This document shows, piece by piece, positions 1 through 5,237 of a DNA stretch of 5,237 bases. The position numbers and the translations under genes were made by a program. The notes beneath the pieces were generated by a model. It made no database searches. It was not told where the DNA came from and saw only the letters and a list, made by a program, of their open reading frames with translations. The stretch's first letter is position 1; the number at the start of each line of letters is the position of its first letter. Origin of the DNA: Planctomycetota bacterium (lineage in GTDB: Bacteria; Planctomycetota; Phycisphaerae; Sedimentisphaerales; Anaerobacaceae); contig JADFHU010000461.1 of assembly GCA_022567055.1 (NCBI GenBank), positions 1-5,237 of the forward strand, given 5' to 3'.

Positions 1-75
1 GGCCGCTTCTCAATCGCCAAATCCTCACTGTAGCCCACTACACCTCCGGTTTGGCTCAATCGGCGCGACCAAATC
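1..75 (-). repeat. Dispersed intergenic repeat, copy 1 (continues past the left edge)
   Basis: This stretch aligns with 1879-1955 in the same orientation. My hand alignment gives roughly 80% identity with two single-base gaps. The shared core, read on the minus strand, runs from GATTTGGTCG through AACCGGAGG to TGAGGAT and then GATTGAG. A small hairpin is visible on the minus strand, TGTAG-TGGG-CTACA. In copy 2 the outer T-A pair is replaced by C-G, which is a compensatory change. The copy lies about 48 bases past the stop of the 84-residue gene. It begins at the window edge, so its full length is unknown. Function is unknown. Confidence 0.7.
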
Positions 76-123
76 TACGGCACACTTGAACCCCAAAATG
101 TCCAATTTATTTCTTGCCGGTCC

Positions 124-378
124 CTAAGGTAGCTCGTAGAGGCCGCTCCCTGAATTACGAAGTTTTCCCATTTCCACAAGTTTATCCCATGCCTCTCGAG
201 GGTAACGATCGGGGGGTCGAACGGCTACAATGCCAGAGGCTCGTCCACCACTGAATGGGCCCCCACCCAGGCTGGACTCCGCGTCCAGTTTCGTTAATTT
301 GAGACGCTTCTTAAACGCCTTCAAAGCGCGTTTGAGATACACCGGTGTCATGTAGTCGTCGGGTACATCATCATGCAT
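124..378 (-). CDS. Conserved hypothetical protein, 84 residues
   Basis: A small soluble protein of unknown function with no signal peptide or membrane segment. Residues 14-31 form a basic, probably helical segment (AFKKRLKLTKLD). Then comes a Gly/Ser-rich turn, SSLGGGPFSGGRASG (35-49), and a segment containing IVAVRPPDRYP and EAWDKLVEMGKL. It ends in GSGLYELP. From memory this matches a family of roughly 80-residue proteins seen in Planctomycetes and other environmental bacteria (pattern AFKKRLK.TRLD.ES...SGI.AI.PP...P..VW..L...G.L...G.G.YEL); I know no assigned function. The frame is open further upstream, to an ATG at 465. I chose the ATG at 376-378 because GGAGA sits seven bases before it and the conserved part starts just after. 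It overlaps the aldolase stop by eight bases, which suggests translational coupling. Confidence 0.8.
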   Translation of the reverse strand: MHDDVPDDYMTPVYLKRALKAFKKRLKLTKLDAESSLGGGPFSGGRASGIVAVRPPDRYPREAWDKLVEMGKLRNSGSGLYELP

Positions 379-1099
379 CGTATTTCTCCGGTATTTTGCC
401 GATTTCTCTTGAGGATGGAGCCTGTGACGGCGGTGAATGACATGACCCCTCGTGTCTCTCAGCATTCGCGGCCCGGCGCAGTTCGAGGAGCGTCTGGACC
501 TCTTTCTCCGGCAGCGGCGTCACCCTGTCCCCGGAGCGGAGGACGATCTCGCTGGCCAGCTCGAAGAACTCGGCGTTCTGGATGGCATGGTCCACATCGC
601 GTGCGACCGTCACCTGCCCGTGATTGCCCATGACAACCAGATCATGCTCGCGCATCGCGTCCGTGACGGCTTGGGCGAGTTCTTTCGATCCTGGAAGCAC
701 ATAGGGAATGCGGGCAACAGGGCCAATGTAGAAAGGGATTTCTGGAATCACATTGTAGTTGATATTGTCCGATGCCTGGCATGCCAAGGCAGTCGCGGAA
801 GGCGTTTGGAAGTGCATCACGAGGTGGACATCAGGCCGCGTCTTCAGGATTCCCGCATGAATCCCAATCTCTACGCTGGGTTTGCCACCCTCCAGCAAGG
901 AACCGTCAGAGATAAGACAGAGAGAGACGTCGTCCGCGGACAGTCGCCCCAACCAGCTCCGCGATGCCGTGACGAGCATTCGGTTCTCATCTAAGCGTAA
1001 GGAGAGATTGCCGCTGCTGCACCGTATCAAACCGTGACTGGCGACCCGGTGGCACCCTTCAACGAAACAGTTGATGGTTTCTTCTGGTACGTGCTTCAT
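371..1099 (-). CDS. Class II aldolase/adducin family protein
   Basis: A 242-residue cytoplasmic protein of the family that includes L-fuculose-1-phosphate aldolase, ribulose-5-phosphate 4-epimerase and methylthioribulose-phosphate dehydratase. These use a metal ion to act on phosphorylated sugars or related hydroxy-carbonyl compounds. Visible signatures are SSGNLS (28-33, phosphate-binding loop), VTASRSWLGRLSADDV (43-58), KPSVE (73-77) carrying the catalytic-type Glu77, DVHLVMHFQTPSATAL (90-105), and GNHG (158-161) with the third metal-ligand position, His160. Oddly, where most members have HxH, this protein has His96-Phe-Gln98, so the second zinc ligand is Gln. The last 30 residues are a low-complexity tail rich in Ser and Pro. 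The ATG at 1097-1099 gives the normal family length; the frame stays open upstream to 1288, but that extension crosses the methyltransferase end and is not family-like. The Shine-Dalgarno signal is weak. The substrate cannot be assigned. Confidence 0.88.
   Translation of the reverse strand: MKHVPEETINCFVEGCHRVASHGLIRCSSGNLSLRLDENRMLVTASRSWLGRLSADDVSLCLISDGSLLEGGKPSVEIGIHAGILKTRPDVHLVMHFQTPSATALACQASDNINYNVIPEIPFYIGPVARIPYVLPGSKELAQAVTDAMREHDLVVMGNHGQVTVARDVDHAIQNAEFFELASEIVLRSGDRVTPLPEKEVQTLLELRRAANAERHEGSCHSPPSQAPSSREIGKIPEKYDA
385..389 (-). promoter_or_regulatory. Shine-Dalgarno site deciding the start of the 84-residue gene
   Basis: The minus strand reads GGAGA, then seven bases, then the ATG at 376-378. 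The site lies inside the last codons of the aldolase gene, so ribosomes ending on the aldolase could reinitiate here. It favours this start over the longer open frame from 465. Confidence 0.65.
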
Positions 1100-1128
1100 T
1101 ATTGTTCTGGTCGAGCGCCCGACGCGAC

Positions 1129-1190
1129 GGCTAACCGGATGGGAAAAGCGTTGGCTTTTTCCGGCCCGAGTTGAGCCGGACCCGTTAGCC
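1129..1190 (-). other. Palindromic structure overlapping the methyltransferase stop; possible degenerate attC or terminator
   Basis: Perfect 7-base arms GGCTAAC and GTTAGCC (minus strand) bound this 62-bp segment. The methyltransferase stop codon TAA lies inside the first arm. Within it are CCGGCTC-AACTC-GGGCCGG (1161-1179), a seven-pair stem with one G-U, and AAAAGC-CAAC-GCTTTT (around 1143-1160). The outer arms each differ by one base from the integron core consensus RYYYAAC/GTTRRRY, but the internal L boxes of a canonical attC are not clear. No T-run follows the stems on the minus strand, so a standard intrinsic terminator is not well supported. It fills most of the 85-base gap before the aldolase. 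Confidence 0.45.
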
Positions 1191-1805
1191 ATTACGTTTT
1201 TTATAAAGCGCATAGGTATAGGGGCGTGGATCGCCAAATGGATTGATGAATGTGTAATCTTCATGTTTGGCGAGTTCAAATTCTGCACCCATGCGCTCTG
1301 TCATTTCTTCGACAGAGTAACGATGGAGTTCGAGTCCTGCACACTTAGGAGCGCCCGCCGTCGAAAACTCCGCCAGCAATACATATCCCCCCGCATGTAC
1401 CGCCGAATGTAAGTTGGTGAAGTATCCTTGAATGTCTGCTTCTTCGAGTAAAAAATGAAGAACAGCCCGATCGATCCAGATATCGGCTTGGGGAATACCG
1501 TCAGGCACAGGCTTAGAGATATCATGGTGAAGCCATGTCAATCTATCATTCATTCCTATTCTGCTTCTCAGCTTGTTTAGGGCTTCATGGCTAATGTCGT
1601 TCAGAATGAGTTTATGCCCCCTGGCCAGAAGTTCGTCGACAAGCACGGATGTTCCCGCACCGGGGAGGAAGACCGTGGGGTTCTGGCTCTGCGGAATCAG
1701 ATCGAGAAACTTTAATGTCTGCGAGGCGTTGCTCTCGTACCAACCGAGTTCAGGGTCGGTCTTGGCGGAGAAGATCGTGTTCCAATGTTGACTTGGCGTG
1801 GTCAT
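1185..1805 (-). CDS. Class I SAM-dependent methyltransferase
   Basis: A 206-residue soluble protein with a single Rossmann-type methyltransferase domain. Motif I is VFLPGAGTS (45-53). Asp70 ends strand beta-2 (LILND) and would bind the ribose of SAM. LTWLHHDIS (89-97) follows, then the post-II strand DIWIDRAVLHFL (108-119) and GGYVLLAEFSTAGAPKCAGL (139-158). The order 'W..D......DvW.DRAv.HFL...GG..l...F....p..C.GL...RYS' matches a widespread methyltransferase family of unknown substrate, distantly like thiopurine methyltransferases. Length is typical. Three sampled 60-base lines average about 45% G+C against about 54% in htpG and 62% in one aldolase line, so it is compositionally foreign to its neighbours. 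No good Shine-Dalgarno precedes the ATG; the start rests on the family-like N-terminus (HW...F....PE.GWYE). Its TAA stop lies inside the palindrome at 1129-1190. Confidence 0.9.
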   Translation of the reverse strand: MTTPSQHWNTIFSAKTDPELGWYESNASQTLKFLDLIPQSQNPTVFLPGAGTSVLVDELLARGHKLILNDISHEALNKLRSRIGMNDRLTWLHHDISKPVPDGIPQADIWIDRAVLHFLLEEADIQGYFTNLHSAVHAGGYVLLAEFSTAGAPKCAGLELHRYSVEEMTERMGAEFELAKHEDYTFINPFGDPRPYTYALYKKRNG

Positions 1806-1878
1806 ATTTTGGTGCCGCGACTAAGGACGCGCAAAACAATAACTTACCGCTTCTCCATCTCATCTTCAGGTCGTCTCT

Positions 1879-1955
1879 GGCCGTTCCTCAATCGCGAGAT
1901 CCTCAACGTAGGCACATTACGCCTCCGGTTTCGCTCAATCGATCACGACCAAATC
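1879..1955 (-). repeat. Dispersed intergenic repeat, copy 2
   Basis: A 77-base direct repeat of positions 1-75, lying between the attC-like site and the methyltransferase start. Minus-strand landmarks are AACCGGAGGCGTA, TACGTTGAGGAT and GATTGAGGAACGGCC. The CGTA/TACG arms form a small hairpin whose outer C-G pair corresponds to T-A in copy 1. The motif resembles, from memory, intergenic repeats common in Nitrospira genomes; this is not verified. It contains no credible ORF. Confidence 0.7.
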
Positions 1956-2001
1956 CAACCTAAATCTGAGCGGATAACTCGGCAACTTATTGTCCTGCAC
2001 G

Positions 2002-2065
2002 CCCTAACGACCGAGTTCAGCCGCGAGGCCAGCAGGGCCTCGTCGGCTGGAGCGATTCGTTGGGC
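2002..2065 (-). other. attC-like integron recombination site
   Basis: Read on the minus strand, the site starts with GCCCAAC, a perfect RYYYAAC R'' box. A spacer follows, then an L''-like AGCCG, a 7-bp stem CGAGGCC/GGCCTCG around a five-base loop CTGCT, then CGGCTGAACTC (L'-like). It ends with GTTAGGG, which fits GTTRRRY except at the last base. AGCCG pairs with CGGCT, and the A after AGCCG (T2043 on the plus strand) is unpaired, as an extrahelical base in a folded attC bottom strand would be. The layout closely follows canonical attC sites (AGCCG...CGGCTTAACTC...GTTAG). Orientation is minus, the same as all genes here, as expected for cassettes. No integrase gene is in the window. Confidence 0.7.
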
Positions 2066-2278
2066 CTGACATGCGATCTTGGACCCCTTGGGCCGGTACT
2101 GCTGGACGCTGTCCCGGTGGGGCGCAGCGTTTCGCCTGGACCCACAGCCAATATCAATGCGGGAAGGGACCGACCTCGTCCACTCCCCGTTCTTTCCAGA
2201 AGGCTTTCTGCCAGCGTCCTCTCTGCATTCCCGGCGATCTCTGCGAGAGGACAAAGGCATTGACGCATGACCGATGCT
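2066..2278. other. Intergenic stretch without a recognisable gene
   Basis: About 210 bases between the attC-like site and the inverted-repeat element. Both strands hold short open frames, such as minus 2017-2364 and minus 1943-2260. Their compositions are arginine- and proline-rich, they run through the attC hairpin, and none resembles a protein family I know. If the attC-like site is real, this stretch would be the end of the preceding cassette, now without an intact gene. No RNA gene or promoter is evident. Confidence 0.5.
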
Positions 2279-2440
2279 AGGCTGTGTCGGAAAACTCGAT
2301 CTGGCTTCAAGCAGCCCTTTTTCCGCCTGGCCGCATCCGGCTGCATCGACGATAGAACAAACATCGCCTGCTTCGCCGTCTTTGCCAGGCGAAAAAATTG
2401 CTCGCTCTCGGGCCGACGACGGAGTTTTCCGACAAAGCCT
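2279..2440. mobile_element. MITE-like element with 19-bp terminal inverted repeats
   Basis: The left end AGGCTGTGTCGGAAAACTC (2279-2297) and the inverted right end (2422-2440) match at 18 of 19 positions; the single mismatch is at the sixth base. The enclosed 162 bp hold no credible gene. Inside are GCAGCC/GGCTGC and CGCCTG/CAGGCG inverted pairs, the latter followed by AAAAAATT on the plus strand. I see no matching target-site duplication at the flanks. Size, ends and lack of coding capacity fit a miniature inverted-repeat element mobilised by a transposase elsewhere; the parent IS family cannot be named from here. It begins ten bases past the htpG stop and may shape the 3' end of that transcript. 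Confidence 0.6.
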
Positions 2441-2450
2441 CGAATCTCAC

Positions 2451-4337
2451 CTACAGCGCCATCTCCAGCATGCGGTTCAGACGATTGACAAAGTCTGCCG
2501 GCTTCTGAACCTCGGCGCCTTCGACCAGCATGGCCTGCTCGAGCAGCAGATTACTGACATCCTCCAGTGTGGTCTTATCGTCCATCTTTTGAGCCAGTTT
2601 GACGACGATCGGATGCGTGGGGTTGACTTCGAGGATGGGCTTGCTCTCGGTCACGCCCGGCTGGCCCATGGCCTTGAGCATCTGCTGCATCTGCATGGTG
2701 GGATCCGATTCATCGGCCACAATGCAGGAGGGTGAATCTGTCAGGCGAGTCGATGCCACCACGTCTTTGACGCGATCGCCGAGGATCTTCTTGATCTTCT
2801 TCATGAGCGGCTTGACCTGCTTCTCTTTGTCTTTGTCCCTCTCCGTTTTCAAATCGTCGGCGGACCCGCTCTTGTTGACGGCCTTCAGATCGATGTCCTT
2901 GTACTTGGGAACGCCCTGGATCACGATCTCATCGATCTCGTCGTCCATGATCAGGACTTCGATGCCCTTGTCCCGGTAGGTTTCCAGGAGGGGCGAATTT
3001 CGGAGGGTCTCTTCTTTGCCGCCGGTGATGTAGTAGATGGCCTTTTGATCCTCTTTCATTCGTTCCTGGTAGGCGGCGAAGCCGGTCCATCCCTCTTCTT
3101 GGGAGGATTTGTAGCGCACCAACTCGAGCAACTGATCTCTGTTCTCGTGGTCCGTGTGCACGCCTTCCTTGAGGGGGCGATTGAACTGCTCGCTAAACGC
3201 TTGAAAGGTGTCGGGTTCCTTTTCGGCGAGCCTGGTGAACTCACCGAGGAGCTTCTTCACCGAGGCGCTGGTGATGCCGGCCAGCACCTCGTTCTGCTGC
3301 AGGATCTCGCGGCTGATATTCAAGGGCAAATCTTCTGAATCGATGATACCCCGGACGAAGCGCAGGTAAGCCGGCAAGAGTCCTTTCTCCTCGTCGGTGA
3401 TAAAGACGCGTTTGACATAGAGCTTGACGCCCGGCCGGTAGTCCACCTGGAAGAGGTCGAAGGGGGCTTTCTTGGGAACATAGAAGAGCGTGGCATATTC
3501 TTGAGTGCCCTCAGCCTGGGTATGCAGGTAGAAGAGCGGGTCCTCATAGTCGTGCCCAATCGTCTTGTAGAACGCGTTGTAGTCGGCCTCTTTGAGTTCC
3601 GATTTGGGTCTTTTCCAGAGGGCGGAGGCGGCGTTGATCTGCTCTGTTTTTGCCTCTTTCTTCTCTTCTTTGCCCTTCTCCTTGTCTTCCGCACTCACGT
3701 ATTCGGTATGGGTGTAGTGGAGAAAAATGGGAAAGGGGATGTGGTCGGAGTATTTCTTGACCACGTTTTCGATTTTCCAGCGGTTCGCGTACTCTTTGCC
3801 CTCCTTGGTCAGGTGGACGACGATGTCTGTCCCGCAGCCATCACGCTGGGCCTCACTGATGTCGAAGCTCCCCTTGCCATCGCTGGTCCACTGAAAGGCC
3901 TTCTCCTGGCCCGCTTTGCGGCTAGTCACCTCAACCCGATCCGCTACCATAAAGGTCGAGTAGAAGCCCACGCCAAACTGGCCGATCAGGTTCGAATCCT
4001 TCCCGGCATCGCCGGTGAGATTGCCCAGGAAGGTCTGGGTCCCGGAACGTGCAATCGTACCGAGATTCTCTATCAATTCCTCCTCGGTCATGCCAATGCC
4101 GTTGTCTTTGATCGTCAGGGTCTTTTGCTTGTCGTCGTCAAAAGTGATTTCAATCTTGGGATCGAAGGCAAGAGACTTGAACGCGTCGTCCGTGAGCGTG
4201 AGATACTTCAGTCTGTCCAGCGCATCCGATGCATTCGAAACGAGTTCCCGCAAGAAGATTTCCTTGTGAGAATAGAGAGAATGGATGATGAGGTGCAGAA
4301 GTTGCGACACTTCCGTTTGAAATTCGTGCTTCGACAT
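2451..4337 (-). CDS. htpG: Molecular chaperone HtpG (bacterial Hsp90)
   Basis: A complete 628-residue cytosolic ATP-dependent chaperone that works as a homodimer with DnaK in protein remodelling and stress tolerance. The N-terminal GHKL ATPase domain is intact: ELVSNASDALDRL (31-43) with catalytic-type Glu31 and Asn35, DNGIGM (78-83) with the adenine-binding Asp78, GTIARSGT (93-100) and the lid/GQFGVGFYS motif (119-127). A charged linker (about 216-232) leads to the middle domain, where LPLNISREILQQ (337-348) carries Arg343, the counterpart of the ATP-contacting arginine of Hsp90. The C-terminal dimerisation part includes MQMQQMLKAMGQ and PILEVNPTHPIVVKL. Length fits the family (E. coli 624), and no MEEVD tail is present, as expected in bacteria. 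It has its own promoter and AGGAG site. There is no co-transcribed neighbour in the window. Confidence 0.98.
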   Translation of the reverse strand: MSKHEFQTEVSQLLHLIIHSLYSHKEIFLRELVSNASDALDRLKYLTLTDDAFKSLAFDPKIEITFDDDKQKTLTIKDNGIGMTEEELIENLGTIARSGTQTFLGNLTGDAGKDSNLIGQFGVGFYSTFMVADRVEVTSRKAGQEKAFQWTSDGKGSFDISEAQRDGCGTDIVVHLTKEGKEYANRWKIENVVKKYSDHIPFPIFLHYTHTEYVSAEDKEKGKEEKKEAKTEQINAASALWKRPKSELKEADYNAFYKTIGHDYEDPLFYLHTQAEGTQEYATLFYVPKKAPFDLFQVDYRPGVKLYVKRVFITDEEKGLLPAYLRFVRGIIDSEDLPLNISREILQQNEVLAGITSASVKKLLGEFTRLAEKEPDTFQAFSEQFNRPLKEGVHTDHENRDQLLELVRYKSSQEEGWTGFAAYQERMKEDQKAIYYITGGKEETLRNSPLLETYRDKGIEVLIMDDEIDEIVIQGVPKYKDIDLKAVNKSGSADDLKTERDKDKEKQVKPLMKKIKKILGDRVKDVVASTRLTDSPSCIVADESDPTMQMQQMLKAMGQPGVTESKPILEVNPTHPIVVKLAQKMDDKTTLEDVSNLLLEQAMLVEGAEVQKPADFVNRLNRMLEMAL

Positions 4338-4348
4338 GGGTGTTGGAT

Positions 4349-4353
4349 CTCCT
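4349..4353 (-). promoter_or_regulatory. htpG ribosome binding site
   Basis: AGGAG on the minus strand, eleven bases before the ATG at 4335-4337. The spacing is a little long, but the motif is strong and no nearer ATG competes. It supports the MSKHEF start, which aligns with other HtpG N-termini. Confidence 0.65.
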
Positions 4354-4387
4354 ATGCAAGATGGGTCATCCTCAAGACATCGGGCAG

Positions 4388-4416
4388 AATATAGTCAAAA
4401 GCAGGGGGCCTGGCAA
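4388..4416 (-). promoter_or_regulatory. Predicted sigma-70-type promoter of htpG
   Basis: On the minus strand, TTGCCA (4411-4416, five of six to TTGACA) and TATATT (4388-4393, five of six to TATAAT) are separated by exactly 17 bases. Transcription would start near 4381, leaving a leader of roughly 44 bases. I see no sigma-32-like CTTGAA...CCCCAT and no CIRCE inverted repeat, so heat-shock control is not evident from sequence. The -35 box lies only a few bases past the T-run of the preceding terminator. Confidence 0.65.
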
Positions 4417-4420
4417 TAGC

Positions 4421-4455
4421 AAAAAGCCGGCCGGTCTGAACTGCCGGCCTCGGCT
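4421..4455 (-). terminator. Intrinsic terminator of the upstream gene
   Basis: On the minus strand the stem AGCC-(GA)-GGCCGG pairs with CCGGCC-GGCT around a nine-base loop, ten base pairs with a two-base bulge, and TTTT follows directly. It lies about 70 bases past the stop of the gene at 4527 and separates that unit from the htpG promoter. Confidence 0.85.
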
Positions 4456-4526
4456 GCTCTTGACCGCCCTGCCGAGGCATGGTTCACGTACCACAGAGCA
4501 GCATATTGTGCATCGACATATCTTCC

Positions 4527-5237
4527 TCACTGACGCCACTGCAGGGTGTACTGCAGTGATTCTTTCGCACCACCCTCCTTGGGAGTCGATTCGATGATCG
4601 CGGTCCCTTGCTCCAGGCGATAAACAAAGGGCTTGCCGGTGGTCGGATCATCCGGGACGGGAAAATCCAGCTCGGCCAAGGTCTGCGGGAATCGTCCCTG
4701 GTGGGTGGAAGCATGGTGCCGAAGAGCCTCGACGACCTGAAGTGACGCCATATCTCGGTTAGTACGCTTCTGAGAGAACCTCACTCGGGCATGCGCCGGA
4801 TCCAGTATCTGCTTTTTTGTGCGTTTGTACACCAGTCGTTGGAGGACGCTCATACGGTCGAGTTCATACTGAATCTGTCGGTCGACGTCCACGAGTGAGG
4901 GTGGCAGCGCGGCAATCGCAGCATAGAGGCTGGGGGCTTCCGGCACCTGGACCCAGTTTCTCAGTGGTCGGCACAGGACATTCTCCATGGCCACGGCCAA
5001 GGTACCCTGGATGACCAGCGGGGCGTGGCCAAGGTCGTGCGTCAGCGCCATGCCCGTTTGCAGAGACGTCGCTGCATCGACAAAGCGGCCTTCCTCGATC
5101 TGAACGCGAGCCTTCAGCGAGATCAGGGCGATGAGTCCGCGAAACTCGGTGAGATGCGGCACTGTCGCCCCTGCCTTGACCTTGGGCCAAGTACATTGCT
5201 TGTACTGGGCGCCTCCCCCCAGGTGGACCAAGGCAGG
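4527..5237 (-). CDS. Uncharacterised protein, 3' part (5' end beyond the right edge)
   Basis: The frame is open to the window edge, giving 236 residues and a TGA stop. No start is chosen: a TTG at 5229-5231 is in frame, but upstream codons are also open. The visible N-terminal half is alpha-helical and tetratricopeptide-like in character (LIALISLKARVQIEEGRFVDAATSL, then a run through HAPLVIQGTLAVAME). Next comes a segment beginning LPPSLVDVDRQIQYELDRM, then a basic stretch (YKRTKKQ). The last part, LQVVEALRHHASTHQGRFPQTLAELDFPVPDDPTTGKPFVYRLE, has the 'GxxPxxLxxL...P.DP.TG.PFxY' pattern. From memory this is common at the C-terminus of uncharacterised Planctomycete, Acidobacteria and Nitrospira proteins, and it resembles the pilin-like 'P.DP.G.PY.Y' signature of type II secretion proteins. 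Function unknown; whether the protein is exported cannot be judged without its N-terminus. Confidence 0.8.
   Translation of the reverse strand, partial: PALVHLGGGAQYKQCTWPKVKAGATVPHLTEFRGLIALISLKARVQIEEGRFVDAATSLQTGMALTHDLGHAPLVIQGTLAVAMENVLCRPLRNWVQVPEAPSLYAAIAALPPSLVDVDRQIQYELDRMSVLQRLVYKRTKKQILDPAHARVRFSQKRTNRDMASLQVVEALRHHASTHQGRFPQTLAELDFPVPDDPTTGKPFVYRLEQGTAIIESTPKEGGAKESLQYTLQWRQ

Noticed and set aside
452..994. A 180-codon open frame on the plus strand
   Set aside because: It is antisense to the aldolase coding region, whose family motifs are clear, and its translation resembles no protein family.
1943..2260. Minus-strand frame with a short IDIGCGS segment resembling a methyltransferase motif I
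   Set aside because: Only seven residues match, the surroundings are arginine-rich without other methyltransferase motifs, and the frame runs through the attC-like hairpin. A decayed methyltransferase cannot be excluded but is not supported.
2017..2364. Minus-strand 115-codon frame ending in a segment with NESLQPTRP
   Set aside because: Its C-terminal part is a translation of the attC-like hairpin, the rest has low-complexity composition, and it starts inside the inverted-repeat element.
2370..2400. CGCCTG/CAGGCG hairpin with AAAAAATT as a possible htpG terminator
   Set aside because: On the minus strand the T-run comes before the hairpin, not after it, so it would not work as an intrinsic terminator for htpG.
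3501..4394. A 297-codon open frame on the plus strand
   Set aside because: It lies entirely antisense to the N-terminal half of htpG and the htpG promoter region, has no recognisable motif, and is explained by codon bias of the true gene.
4338..4500. Heat-shock control signals for htpG (sigma-32 promoter or CIRCE)
   Set aside because: I looked for both and saw neither; the only good promoter match is sigma-70-like.
1..5237. CRISPR array, tRNA or rRNA genes
   Set aside because: No regularly spaced short repeats, cloverleaf-like segments or rRNA-like sequence were seen on either strand.

Overview
The window looks like bacterial chromosomal DNA of moderately high G+C. All four complete genes and one partial gene are on the minus strand, so the window is best read from right to left. 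The anchor is a full-length htpG (Hsp90 chaperone). No gene proves the lineage. From memory, the dispersed repeat motif (a GGAGGCGTA...TACGTTGAGG core) and the small conserved hypothetical protein suggest an environmental bacterium, possibly Nitrospira-like; this is low-confidence inference.

Right part (5237 to 4338): the 3' part of an uncharacterised helical-repeat-like protein gene runs in from the right edge. It ends in a clear intrinsic terminator, followed directly by a good sigma-70-type promoter and a Shine-Dalgarno site for htpG. htpG (4337 to 2451) is intact and appears to be transcribed alone.

Middle part (2450 to 1806): about 645 bases without a convincing gene, but rich in structure. 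Ten bases after the htpG stop lies a 162-bp element with 19-bp terminal inverted repeats (18 of 19 identical), resembling a MITE. After an unassigned stretch of about 210 bases comes a 64-bp site with the architecture of an integron attC recombination site in minus orientation. Next is one copy of a repeat of about 77 bp.

Left part (1805 to 1): a SAM-dependent methyltransferase gene, a class II aldolase/adducin-family gene and, overlapping its end, a gene for an 84-residue conserved hypothetical protein. The methyltransferase stop codon lies inside one arm of a 62-bp palindromic structure that separates it from the aldolase. Sampled lines of the methyltransferase gene are clearly poorer in G+C (about 45%) than htpG (about 54%) or the aldolase (one line, 62%). 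A second copy of the repeat ends the window, so the three genes are bracketed by direct repeats.

The most interesting reading is that the region downstream of htpG is a mosaic accessory locus: an attC-like site, a MITE-like element, repeat copies and genes of differing composition, all oriented as cassette genes would be. No integrase is in the window, so cassette origin is a hypothesis. The genes do not form an obvious shared pathway; only the aldolase and the 84-residue protein look translationally coupled.
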